Numbered from the stretch's first letter, positions 1 to 7,131 are shown. The stretch: 32,500 nucleotides of DNA from Betaproteobacteria bacterium (GCA_013289985.1 JABCYW010000061.1:1-32500), one strand, 5' to 3'. Made by a program: numbers and translations. The notes: generated from the sequence alone by a model not told the origin.

Positions 1-18
1 CTGAGCGGAGCGAGAAGC

Positions 19-933
19 ATGAATGCGTTGTTCGACCAGGACGCGATGCGCCGCCGCATCGAGCGCGAGCTCGTGGACGGCTACGACGAAGAGATCGAGA
101 TGGAGATGGAGGACCGGCTCGTGGCCGACCCGCTGGACGCCAGCGGCGAGGACGCGGCCGGGCGGGTGCGCTACTTCCGCGAGCTGTTCCGCCTGCAGGG
201 CGAGCTCGTGAAGCTGCAGGACTGGGTGGCCAGCACGCGCCAGAAGGTGGTGATCCTGTTCGAGGGCCGCGACGCCGCCGGCAAGGGCGGCGTGATCAAG
301 CGCATCACGCAGCGCCTGAACCCGCGCGTGTGCCGCACCGTCGCCCTGCCCGCCCCCAACGACCGCGAACGCACCCAGTGGTACTTCCAGCGTTACGCGG
401 CCCACCTGCCGGCCGCCGGCGAGATCGTGCTGTTCGACCGCAGCTGGTACAACCGCGCCGGCGTCGAGCGCGTGATGGGCTTCTGCAGCGACGACGAGTA
501 CGAGGAGTTCTTCCGCTCCGTGCCGGCCTTCGAGAGCATGCTGCAGCGCTCGGGCATCAAGCTGATCAAGTACTGGTTCTCGATCACCGACGACGAACAG
601 GAACTGCGCTTCCTGGGCCGCATCCACGACCCACTCAAGCAATGGAAGCTGAGCCCGATGGACCTGGAGAGCCGCCGCCGCTGGGAGGAGTACACCAAGG
701 CCAAGGAGGTGATGCTGGAGCGCACCCACAGCGCGGAGTCGCCGTGGTGGGTGGTGCAGGCCGTCGACAAGAAGCTGGCGCGCCTGAACTGCATCCACCA
801 CCTGCTGGGCCAGTTCGACTACACCGAGGTGGAGCATCCGGCGGTGCACCTGCCGGAACGCCTGCGCCACGAGCACTACTCACGGCAGGCGGTGCCGGAG
901 GAGATGATGGTGCCGGACTTCTACGGGCAGTAG
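19..933 (+). CDS. ppk2: Polyphosphate kinase 2 (PPK2), 304 aa
   Basis: Transfers phosphate between inorganic polyphosphate and nucleoside diphosphates (known for the family) in the cytoplasm. The single PPK2 domain spans roughly residues 50-280. The Walker A loop GRDAAGKGG starts at G83 with Lys89, and the Walker B-like FDRSWYNR (139-146) carries Asp140. The downstream WKLSPMDLESRRRW stretch is typical of one-domain class I PPK2 proteins such as Pseudomonas PA0141. The ATG has an upstream GGAG about eight bases away. A TGA at bases 2-4 may be the stop of a preceding gene. It faces pstS across a strong hairpin, so two phosphate-related genes end back to back. The family call is very secure; whether it prefers ADP or GDP, or makes ATP or polyphosphate in vivo, cannot be read from sequence. 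Confidence 0.95.
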   Translation: MNALFDQDAMRRRIERELVDGYDEEIEMEMEDRLVADPLDASGEDAAGRVRYFRELFRLQGELVKLQDWVASTRQKVVILFEGRDAAGKGGVIKRITQRLNPRVCRTVALPAPNDRERTQWYFQRYAAHLPAAGEIVLFDRSWYNRAGVERVMGFCSDDEYEEFFRSVPAFESMLQRSGIKLIKYWFSITDDEQELRFLGRIHDPLKQWKLSPMDLESRRRWEEYTKAKEVMLERTHSAESPWWVVQAVDKKLARLNCIHHLLGQFDYTEVEHPAVHLPERLRHEHYSRQAVPEEMMVPDFYGQ

Positions 934-937
934 GCCA

Positions 938-1007
938 AAGGGGTCTGGCTCCGGCCAGGATCGAACCGATCGAAGTGGAAGCGCCTCTGGCCGGAGCCAG
1001 ACCCCTT
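938..1007. terminator. Perfect 21-bp inverted repeat, likely bidirectional terminator
   Basis: The arms at 938-958 and 987-1007 are perfectly complementary (core GGGGTCTGGCTCCGGCCAG) around a 28-base spacer. The first arm starts five bases after the ppk2 stop and the second ends two bases before the pstS stop on the other strand. The hairpin therefore fills the whole convergent gap, and each orientation ends in a short TT. The length and perfection of the arms exceed an ordinary terminator, so it may be a copy of a dispersed REP-like element. Confidence 0.7.
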
Positions 1008-1008
1008 G

Positions 1009-2067
1009 TCAGTTCGCGAAGAAGTTCAGCGGCTGCCCGTCCTGCGGCCTGATGCGCGCGAAGCGCTGCACCAGCCGCGCCTGGATCTGCGCGGGCAGCG
1101 GCGTGAGGCCGCTGTTGCGCACCTCGCCGTCGCCGTTCTGCAGCGACCAGAACACGAACTGCACCGCGTCGCGCGCGCCGCTGGCGGTCTTCGGGCGGGC
1201 GTCCAGCAGCAGGTAGGTGGTGATGGTCAGCGGCCAGCTCTGCACGCCCGGCTGGTCGAGCAGCGTGGCCGTCTCGTCGCCCTTGCGGTTCAGGTCGGAC
1301 TCCTGCACGGCGGACTTGAAGGCCTCCGGCGACGGCACGATCCAGGCGCCCGCGCGATTGCGCAGGCGCACGCCCGCAAGCTTGTGCAGCGCCACGCGGT
1401 CGAACGACACGTAGCCGATCGAGTTGGGCGTGGCGGCCACGCCCTTGGCGACGCCGTCGTTGCCGTCCACGGCGGTCACCTCGCCGGGCCACTTCACCAG
1501 CTGGCCGAAGCCGACCTGGCTCTTCCAGTCAGCCGACATCAGCGACAGGTAGCGCGTGTAGGCGTCGCTGGTGCCGGACTTCTCGGCGCGCACGATGCGC
1601 ACGATGGCCGCGGCCGGCAGGTCGACGTCGGGGTTCAGCGCGGCGATGCGCCTGTCGTTCCAGCGCGTGACGGCGCCGCGCATGATGTCGGCCAGCAAGT
1701 CGCCCGTCAGGCGCAGGCGCTCGTTGGCCACGCCGCGCAGATTGACCACCGGCACAATGCCGCCGACGGCGGTGGGGATCTGCACCAGGCCCAGCCTGTC
1801 GAGATCGGCCGCGGACACCGCGGAGTCGGACGCGCCGAAGTCGACCTCGCGCGCCCCGATGCGCTTCACGCCGTCGCCCGAGCCGGTGGGCTGGTAGGTG
1901 ACCTTGGCGTCGTGCGACTTGCCGTAGCTCTCGGCCCAGGACTTGTAGACGGCGGACGGGAAGGTGGCGCCCGCGCCGTGGATCTCGGCGGCGGCTTGCG
2001 AAGCGGTGGAGAAGGCGGAAAACGAAGCGAGCAGGAGCGCGCCGAACACGGTCGGTGTGGAGGTCAT
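1009..2067 (-). CDS. pstS: Phosphate-binding protein PstS-like, 352 aa
   Basis: Periplasmic phosphate-binding component of a PstSCAB-type transporter. The chosen ATG at 2067 gives a Sec signal peptide ending near SQAAA. The mature start IHGAGATFPSAVY matches the PstS family, as do the ligand segments TGSGDGVKRI, DFGASDSAV and RAEKSGTSDAY, whose counterparts hold phosphate in E. coli PstS. An ATG 12 codons upstream (2103) would spoil the signal peptide and is less likely. No pstC, pstA, pstB or phoU follows. The gene is alone on its strand and faces ppk2, so it may be a second, orphan PstS or a phosphate sensor rather than part of a full transporter operon. Confidence 0.9.
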   Translation of the reverse strand: MTSTPTVFGALLLASFSAFSTASQAAAEIHGAGATFPSAVYKSWAESYGKSHDAKVTYQPTGSGDGVKRIGAREVDFGASDSAVSAADLDRLGLVQIPTAVGGIVPVVNLRGVANERLRLTGDLLADIMRGAVTRWNDRRIAALNPDVDLPAAAIVRIVRAEKSGTSDAYTRYLSLMSADWKSQVGFGQLVKWPGEVTAVDGNDGVAKGVAATPNSIGYVSFDRVALHKLAGVRLRNRAGAWIVPSPEAFKSAVQESDLNRKGDETATLLDQPGVQSWPLTITTYLLLDARPKTASGARDAVQFVFWSLQNGDGEVRNSGLTPLPAQIQARLVQRFARIRPQDGQPLNFFAN

Positions 2068-2163
2068 CGGGAGGGGATGAAAGCGGCAGGACGCGCCCGG
2101 CAACGGTGCCGGGCTGGCAACGGCCGCGGAGGGTCGGCTCGTCGCCCGCGTGGCGAAACGCCG

Positions 2164-2169
2164 ATTATA
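2164..2169 (-). promoter_or_regulatory. Candidate -10 box for pstS
   Basis: A perfect TATAAT on the minus strand lies in an AT-rich patch (GAATTTTC just upstream) of an otherwise GC-rich gap, about 97 bases before the pstS start. I see no good -35 hexamer 16-18 bases upstream, so an activator such as PhoB may be needed; that is inference. Confidence 0.4.
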
Positions 2170-2273
2170 GAAAATTCGCCGGGGGCGGCCCCGCGACCCG
2201 AGGCGCGCGGTTACACGCGCATGGCAAGATCGGCCGCATCGGAACTTCGATGTCCGTTGACGATCCCATCCGC

Positions 2274-3464
2274 ATGAATTTTCTCCTCCGGGGCGCCAGC
2301 GCCCTCGTCACGGCGGCCTGGTCGCTGTCCGCCGCGGCGGTCGACGCGCCCGCCGTCCCCGCCTCCGGCACGTCAGCGCCGGCCACCGCGCCCGCCCCGT
2401 GCGCGGCCCCGGGCGCCGATCGCGGCGCCAACACCGCCTGCGCCGTGGCCCTGGCCCGGCACGCCGAGGGCGAAGCCAAGGCGGGGCGCAACGACGCCGC
2501 GCTCGCCGCGTTCACGCGCGCCGACCAGTTCGCGCCCAACGACCTGCGCTTCCTGATGGCGCGCGCCAACCTGTCGCTGAAGACCGCCAACCAGATGACG
2601 CCGGCCGGCATCGAGGCCGCCGCCAAGGCCGCGCCCGACGACATCGGCGTGGCCATGCTGCATGCCGAGCTCTCGCTCGCGAAGAAGGACTACGCCGCGA
2701 GCATGGCCGACCTCGATCGCGTGATCGCAAGGCGACCCGAGGCCACGATGGCCTGGGAGATGCGCGCCACCGCCAACGTGGCCAAGCCCGACTTCGACGC
2801 CGCGCGCGGCGACGTCGGCCATGCGCTCAAGCTCGAGCCGAAGTCGACGGCCGCGCTGCGCCTGCGCGGCATCGTGCGCAACAACGCGGGCGACCATGCC
2901 GGCGCGTTGGCCGACTACCAGGCGGCGCACGCGCTGGCGCCGCACCCCGATGATCCGTTCGTGATCGGCTCCACGCAGTTCCTGCTGCGCCAGTACGGCG
3001 ACGCGGCCGCGACGATGGCCCGGCGCGCGCCGCCGGCGCCCGACGGCACCTACTGGACGCTGTGGCGCTACATGGCGCTGGCGCGCCTGACCGGCGTCGA
3101 GCGCGCCAGCGGCGCCCTCGGGCCGGGCACCGCGCCCGGCCAGGCGGTGGCGTGGCCGGTGCCGGTGATCGACTTCCTCCACGGCACGATATCCGCCGAG
3201 GCCTTGCTGGACTTCGCGAAGAAGTCGCAGGACGTGCGCGACCTGTCGCAGGTGTGCGAGGCCCGCTTCTACATGGCCGAGGACGCGTTGCTGCGCCGGC
3301 GCGGCGACGCGATCGGCCTGTTCCGCCAGGCCGCGAAGGAATGCCCGCCGAACTTCCACGAGTACGAGGGCGCGGTGGCCGAGCTGCGCGCCGCCGGCGT
3401 GCCGTTGACGGCGCCGGGCCCCACGGTGGCCGCGGCCGCCGCGTCGGCGGCGTCCGCGCCCTGA
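2274..3464 (+). CDS. Exported tetratricopeptide-repeat protein, 396 aa
   Basis: The start at 2274 gives MNFLLRGASALVTAAW, a convincing Sec signal peptide cleaved near AAAVDA. An in-frame ATG at 2250 would add eight residues including two aspartates and is the alternative; neither has a strong ribosome site. After an Ala/Pro-rich linker, helical pairs resembling TPRs run from about residue 70 to 250 (ARHAEGEAKAGRNDAALAAF, YAASMADLDRVIARRPEA, HAGALADYQAAHALAP). A less regular C-terminal half ends in an alanine-rich tail. TPR proteins act as scaffolds, so a periplasmic protein-interaction role is plausible, but no specific function can be assigned. It ends four bases before the convergent hydrolase gene. 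Confidence 0.8.
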   Translation: MNFLLRGASALVTAAWSLSAAAVDAPAVPASGTSAPATAPAPCAAPGADRGANTACAVALARHAEGEAKAGRNDAALAAFTRADQFAPNDLRFLMARANLSLKTANQMTPAGIEAAAKAAPDDIGVAMLHAELSLAKKDYAASMADLDRVIARRPEATMAWEMRATANVAKPDFDAARGDVGHALKLEPKSTAALRLRGIVRNNAGDHAGALADYQAAHALAPHPDDPFVIGSTQFLLRQYGDAAATMARRAPPAPDGTYWTLWRYMALARLTGVERASGALGPGTAPGQAVAWPVPVIDFLHGTISAEALLDFAKKSQDVRDLSQVCEARFYMAEDALLRRRGDAIGLFRQAAKECPPNFHEYEGAVAELRAAGVPLTAPGPTVAAAAASAASAP

Positions 3465-3468
3465 CGGA

Positions 3469-4452
3469 CTACTTCAGCTCGGTGCTGTAGTTCGCCGGCA
3501 CCCACTGCCACGACTTGCCGGCCGCGCGCAGGTGGCCCAGGCCGGGGAACTGCAGGTGCGCCGCGCCCACGAGCGCGCCCTCCCCGGCCGCCAGCTTGAA
3601 CACCGCCTCGCGCGAGCGCTCGGCGGCCTTGGCGTCGCTGTCGAACGCTATCGTCACGCCCGGATCGGCGAACTGCACCGCGGCCACGTGGATCAGGTCG
3701 CCGATCACCAGCAGGCGCTGGCCCTTGCTCTCGACCAGGTAGGAGGTGTGTCCCGCCGTGTGGCCATGGCTGGCCAGCGTGCGCACGCCCGGCACCGGCT
3801 CGCCGTCGGCCTCGAAGGGTTGGTACTTGCCGGCGGCCACGTACGGGTTGACGGAGGCCATCGCGCCCTGGAAGAAGCCCTTCATGCCCTCGGGCGCCGC
3901 GGCCAGCCTGTCCTGCGACAGCCAGAAGTCGGATTCGCGCTTGTCGGCGTGCAGCGTGGCGTTGGGGAACACGCGCTGGCCGTCGGCGGACAGGCCGCCC
4001 ACGTGGTCGGGATGCATGTGCGTGATGAAGATGTCGTCGACCTGCTCGGGCTGGTAGCCGGCCGCGCGCAGGTTCGCCACGAGCTTGCCCAGCGTGGGGC
4101 CGAACAGCGTGCCGGCGCCGGCGTCGATCAGCACCAGCTTCGAGCCGGTGTTGACGAGGAAGGCGTTGACCGAGGTCTCGAGCGGGTCGTGGACGAAGGC
4201 CTTGGCGAGCGCGGCGTCCGTCCGGGCGGCCGGTTCGGCCAGCAGCTTGGCCACGCCGAGGTCCACGGTGCCGTCGCTGAGCGCGGTGATCTCGAAGTCG
4301 CCCAGCATCGCGCGGTAGAAGCCGGGCGCCTGGGTGCGCTGCTGCTGTGCCGCCGCCGAAGCGGCCGTCGGCGCGACGAGCAGCGCGGCGCCTCCGAGGA
4401 CGAGCGCCGCGCTCAGCGCGGCGAGCGGGAACAGGCGTTGGAAACGGTTCAT
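3469..4452 (-). CDS. Exported MBL-fold hydrolase, methyl parathion hydrolase/dihydrocoumarin hydrolase family, 327 aa
   Basis: Binuclear metal hydrolase with a Sec signal peptide (MNRFQRLFPLAALSAALVLG, cleavage near ASAAA), so periplasmic. The metal ligands are all present: H145, H147, D149, H150 in THMHPDHVGG, then H231, D252 and H299. These correspond to H147/H149/D151/H152/H234/D255/H302 of Pseudomonas WBC-3 methyl parathion hydrolase (MPH), which it resembles along its whole length (recalled alignment). At the five positions reported to convert dihydrocoumarin hydrolases into MPH it keeps the ancestral residues: Leu70 (MPH Arg72), a one-residue gap at Ser193, His255, Ile268 and Phe270. 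I infer a lactone/aryl-ester hydrolase rather than an efficient parathion hydrolase. The start at 4452 has AAGAAG upstream; a longer frame to 4548 would bury the signal peptide. A LysR gene diverges from it. Confidence 0.9.
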   Translation of the reverse strand: MNRFQRLFPLAALSAALVLGGAALLVAPTAASAAAQQQRTQAPGFYRAMLGDFEITALSDGTVDLGVAKLLAEPAARTDAALAKAFVHDPLETSVNAFLVNTGSKLVLIDAGAGTLFGPTLGKLVANLRAAGYQPEQVDDIFITHMHPDHVGGLSADGQRVFPNATLHADKRESDFWLSQDRLAAAPEGMKGFFQGAMASVNPYVAAGKYQPFEADGEPVPGVRTLASHGHTAGHTSYLVESKGQRLLVIGDLIHVAAVQFADPGVTIAFDSDAKAAERSREAVFKLAAGEGALVGAAHLQFPGLGHLRAAGKSWQWVPANYSTELK

Positions 4453-4497
4453 GGCAGGTCTTCTTTTCGTCGGAGTTGATCGATGGGGTGGATTGTG

Positions 4498-4559
4498 TTG
4501 TTTTGCAAAATACAGAACAATTACCTCCGACGCAAAGCATCGTTGCAATCATCGCAACG
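4498..4559. promoter_or_regulatory. Divergent LysR-type operator region
   Basis: The 116-base gap between the hydrolase and lysR is AT-rich and holds two palindromes. TTTTGCAAAA at 4501-4510 is a perfect palindrome inside a looser TTGT...ACAGAACAA arrangement. CGTTGC-N7-GCAACG at 4541-4559 contains a textbook LysR box T-N11-A (TGCAATCATCGCA). The second site ends nine bases before the lysR start, fitting autorepression, and the first lies nearer the hydrolase, fitting activation. The roles are inferred from the usual LysR layout. Confidence 0.6.
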
Positions 4560-4568
4560 AAAAACACC

Positions 4569-5534
4569 ATGATCGACGCCCTCAACAGTTTCCTCGCCGT
4601 CGCCTCGTCCAGCAGCTTCTCGCAGGTGGCCAAGACGCAGGCCGTCGCGGTGTCGTCGGTCACGCGCAAGATCGACTGGCTCGAGGCGGAGATCGGCGCG
4701 CGCCTGTTCCATCGCAGTTCGCGCCGCGTGATGCTCACCGATGCGGGCGAGCAGTTCGTGCCGCGCGCGCGCAACATCCTCGCGGAGCTGGCGCAGGCCA
4801 AGGACGCGCTCGCGTCGATCAACGACGACCCGCGCGGCGTGATGACGGTCACCGCGCCCACCATCTTCGGGCGCCGCCACCTCGCGCAGGCGACGGCGAG
4901 CTTTCTGGAACGCTACCCGATGATCGAGGTCGACCTGCACGTCAGCGACACGCTGGTGGACCTCGCCGAGCAGCGCGTGGACGTCGCCATCCGCATCGGC
5001 TGCCTGGTGGACAGCGACCTCGTCGCCACGCGCCTGGCGACGCTGCGCCCGCTCGTGTGCGCGAGCCCGGACTACCTCCTGCGCCGCGGCCGGCCCGCCA
5101 CGCCCGAGGCGCTGGTCGACCACGACTGCATCACGGTCGTCACGCCCGCGCTCGCCGGCCCGGCCTGGCGCTTCGCGGGCATCCGCCGCGGCGCCGCGCT
5201 GCCCGTGAGCGGCAAGCTGCGCACCGACGACAAGGACTGCGCGCTGCAGGCCGCGCTCGCAGGCATCGGCATCGCGCACCTGGCGAGCTGGGTGGTCGCC
5301 GACGACATCGTCGCCGGGCGCCTGGTGCCGCTGTTTCCCGACGCGCGCAGCCCCGAGCCCGCGGCGCTGCCGACGATCCACGCGCTGCGCATGCCCGGGC
5401 GCTCGTACGAGGCCAAGGCGCGGCTGTTCATCGCGCACCTGCGCGAGACGATCGGCGAGACGCCTTACTGGGACGTGGCGATCGATCGCGTGGGCGCGCC
5501 GGTGCGCGCGACACGCGCGCGAACCCGCGCCTGA
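4569..5534 (+). CDS. LysR family transcriptional regulator, 321 aa
   Basis: Starts MIDALNSFLAVASSSSFSQVAK, a normal LysR N-terminus, with the winged HTH over residues 1-60 (VAVSSVTRKIDWLEAEIGARLF, LTDAGEQF). The effector-binding domain runs from about 88 to 300 and begins PRGVMTVTAPTIFGRRHLA. This belongs to the large AaeR/DmlR-like subgroup that usually controls a divergent metabolic gene. The MPH-family hydrolase shares its operator region, so a lactone, ester or released phenol is a plausible inducer (inference). In-frame sequence upstream of 4569 is open but overlaps the hydrolase and operator and lacks LysR features, so the ATG at 4569 is preferred. Its stop codon sits inside a hairpin shared with the next, convergent gene. 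Confidence 0.93.
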   Translation: MIDALNSFLAVASSSSFSQVAKTQAVAVSSVTRKIDWLEAEIGARLFHRSSRRVMLTDAGEQFVPRARNILAELAQAKDALASINDDPRGVMTVTAPTIFGRRHLAQATASFLERYPMIEVDLHVSDTLVDLAEQRVDVAIRIGCLVDSDLVATRLATLRPLVCASPDYLLRRGRPATPEALVDHDCITVVTPALAGPAWRFAGIRRGAALPVSGKLRTDDKDCALQAALAGIGIAHLASWVVADDIVAGRLVPLFPDARSPEPAALPTIHALRMPGRSYEAKARLFIAHLRETIGETPYWDVAIDRVGAPVRATRARTRA

Positions 5535-5553
5535 GCCGGCGCGCTCAGGCGCG
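5526..5553. terminator. Hairpin containing both convergent stop codons
   Basis: Perfect 11-bp arms CGCGCCTGAGC (5526-5536) and GCTCAGGCGCG (5543-5553) with a six-base loop. The lysR stop TGA is in the left arm and the GNAT stop (TCA on this strand) in the right arm. It has no U-tract, so it could be a weak bidirectional terminator or an RNA 3' end stabiliser. Confidence 0.5.
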
Positions 5554-6018
5554 CACGGCGCCTCGCGGTCGCAGCGCACGCGTGGCGCCCATCAACTCGC
5601 GCAGGTTCGCCGTGAACTCGACGCCCTTCGCGTTCTCGCGGGTGACGCTGAAGCCGAGCCGGCGATGGAAGGCCATCGACAAGCGGTTGCTCCGATAGAC
5701 GTTGCTGCGCAGGGCCGTGATGGACCGGCGCGCGGCCAGCGCGGCGATCTGCGCGAACAGCTCGCGGAACACGCTCGCGTCGCGGTGCGCGGGATGGGTG
5801 TTGAAGCCGAGAACGAACCACAGGCCGGCTTCCTGCGGCCGCAGCATCGCGTAAGCCACCAGCGTGCCGCCGCGGCGCACCGTGACGACCTCCGCCGTGC
5901 CGATCGATTGCTCGAGCAAGCGGCGTTGCGTCGCGGCGTCGAGCACGTCGCCAGCAAGCACCGTGTGCTCGCGCAGCGTCAGCAGGTCCAGGGACAGGAT
6001 TTCGTCGATGTCGAACAT
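5545..6018 (-). CDS. GNAT family N-acetyltransferase, 157 aa
   Basis: Acetyl-CoA dependent acyltransferase fold. The C-terminal part carries the usual GNAT ending (RSNRLSMAFHRRLGFSV, about residues 114-130), and the central strand LWFVLGFNTHPAHRD precedes the CoA-binding helix. The normal Gln/Arg-x-x-Gly-x-Gly loop is degenerate (HPAHRDASVFRE), so CoA binding may be unusual or the substrate atypical. The start MFDIDEILSLDLL at 6018 is five bases after the map stop, making this the third gene of a ParD-like/map/GNAT operon. That setting suggests, without proving, action on protein N-termini or tRNA-linked substrates. A simple small-molecule or antibiotic acetyltransferase is equally possible. 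Confidence 0.8.
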   Translation of the reverse strand: MFDIDEILSLDLLTLREHTVLAGDVLDAATQRRLLEQSIGTAEVVTVRRGGTLVAYAMLRPQEAGLWFVLGFNTHPAHRDASVFRELFAQIAALAARRSITALRSNVYRSNRLSMAFHRRLGFSVTRENAKGVEFTANLRELMGATRALRPRGAVRA

Positions 6019-6023
6019 CGCGG

Positions 6024-6818
6024 TCAGGCGATCGCCGCGTAGCTGCCCGTGCCTTCCGGCCACGGCGTCAATACCTCGAATCCGTCGTGCGTGACGGCTA
6101 CCATGTGCTCCCACTGCGCGGACAGCGAATGGTCGCGCGTGACCACCGTCCAGCCGTCGGCGAGCTCGCGCGTGCCGGGCTTGCCCACGTTGACCATCGG
6201 CTCGATGGTGAACACCATGCCCTCCTGCAGGCGCCGGCCGTCGCCGCGGCGGCCGAAGTGGCACACGTCCGGCTCGTCGTGGTAGACCTGACCGATGCCG
6301 TGGCCGCAGTAGTCGCGCACGATGGAGAAGCCCGCCTTCTCGGCCACCGCCTGGATGGCCGCGCCCACGTCGCCCAGCGTGGCGCCCGGGCGCACCGTGC
6401 GGATGCCGGCGCGCATCGCCTCGTAGGTGGTCTCCACGAGGCGCTTCGCCAGCACGCCCGGCGTGCCCACGTAGTACATGCGGCTGGTGTCGCCATACCA
6501 GCCGTCCTTGATGACGGCCACGTCGACGTTGACGATGTCGCCGTCCTTGAGCACCTTGTCGCCCGGGATGCCGTGGCACACCACGTGGTTGACCGACGCG
6601 CACACCGTCTTCGGGTAGCCGCGATAGCCTACGTTGGCGGGGATGGCCTTCTGCACGTTCACGATGTGGTCGTGGCACAGGCGGTCGAGGTGGTCGGTGG
6701 TGACGCCCGGCTTCACGTGCGGCACCAGCATGTGCAGGACATCGGCGGCCAGCGCGCCCGCGGCGCGCGCCATGGCGATCTGTTCAGGCGTCTTGATCGG
6801 GTTGAGCCCGCGCCTCAT
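6024..6818 (-). CDS. map: Type I methionine aminopeptidase, 264 aa
   Basis: Removes the initiator Met from nascent proteins whose second residue is small. All expected catalytic and metal residues are visible: H82 (CHGIP), D99 (NVDV), D110 (GDTSRM), H173 (CGHGIG), E206 (IEPM) and E237 (QWEHMV). The length and end-to-end similarity match E. coli Map. The start overlaps the stop of the upstream ParD-like gene by four bases (ATGA), so the two are probably translationally coupled, and the GNAT gene follows after five bases. It is not next to rpsB/tsf, where betaproteobacteria often carry a map gene. This may therefore be a second paralogue with a special role; whether another exists lies outside the window. 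Confidence 0.95.
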   Translation of the reverse strand: MRRGLNPIKTPEQIAMARAAGALAADVLHMLVPHVKPGVTTDHLDRLCHDHIVNVQKAIPANVGYRGYPKTVCASVNHVVCHGIPGDKVLKDGDIVNVDVAVIKDGWYGDTSRMYYVGTPGVLAKRLVETTYEAMRAGIRTVRPGATLGDVGAAIQAVAEKAGFSIVRDYCGHGIGQVYHDEPDVCHFGRRGDGRRLQEGMVFTIEPMVNVGKPGTRELADGWTVVTRDHSLSAQWEHMVAVTHDGFEVLTPWPEGTGSYAAIA

Positions 6819-7084
6819 CGCGCCGCCTTGCGGATGGCCTTGCGCGCCGTGGCCGACGCCGCGGCCGCCACCTCGGGCTTGACGAACGACAGCTCCGCGC
6901 CGCCGGTGCGCGCGCTGCGCAGCATCAGCTGGCAGATGTCGCCGTAGGTGAGCTCGGGATGCAGCTCGGAGAGCATGCCCACGCGCAGCCAGTGCTCGGC
7001 CTGCGCGTTGATGGAGCGGCTCAGCGCGTCGCTGGCGTCGCGCACGTTGTCGTGCATGAGGTCGGAAATCTTGACGATGCCCAT
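6815..7084 (-). CDS. ParD-like antitoxin-family protein, 89 aa
   Basis: A small protein of the ParD-like group (Pfam ParD_like, PF11903, by recollection). It has a short basic-hydrophobic N-terminus (MGIVKISDLMHDNVRDAS) followed by ALSRSINAQAEHWLRVGML, which resembles a ribbon-helix-helix or related dimerisation helix pair. The C-terminal tail is alanine/lysine rich. No recognisable ParE or other RelE-fold toxin follows; the coupled downstream gene is map. The protein probably binds DNA and may autoregulate through the palindrome just upstream. The ATG at 7084 has AAGGAAC about eight bases before it. The antitoxin name comes from family resemblance only. Confidence 0.75.
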   Translation of the reverse strand: MGIVKISDLMHDNVRDASDALSRSINAQAEHWLRVGMLSELHPELTYGDICQLMLRSARTGGAELSFVKPEVAAAASATARKAIRKAAR

Positions 7085-7096
7085 GGCGTCGTTCCT

Positions 7097-7131
7097 TATA
7101 CGATCTATATATGGAACGTATATTACCTCAA
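7097..7131 (-). promoter_or_regulatory. Promoter and operator-like palindrome for the parD-like operon
   Basis: On the minus strand TTGAGG (7131-7126) and TATAGA (7109-7104) are separated by 16 bases, a good sigma-70 promoter. It begins inside the last codons of the upstream protease gene. The inverted repeat TATACG-N14-CGTATA (7097-7102 / 7117-7122) brackets the -10 and GTTCC...GGAAC lies over the same stretch, as expected for an autorepressor site. This is the most AT-rich spot for kilobases around. Confidence 0.65.

Noticed and set aside
19-2067. A full phosphate-uptake (pst/pho) operon
   Set aside because: No pstC, pstA, pstB, phoU or phoBR is seen. Only ppk2 and one pstS-like gene are present.
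4347-4568. N-terminal extension of the LysR gene
   Set aside because: It overlaps the start of the hydrolase and the operator palindromes, and the standard LysR N-terminus begins at 4569.
6815-7084. A complete ParDE toxin-antitoxin pair
   Set aside because: Only the ParD-like half is present. The adjoining gene is an intact methionine aminopeptidase, with no ParE/RelE fold on either side.
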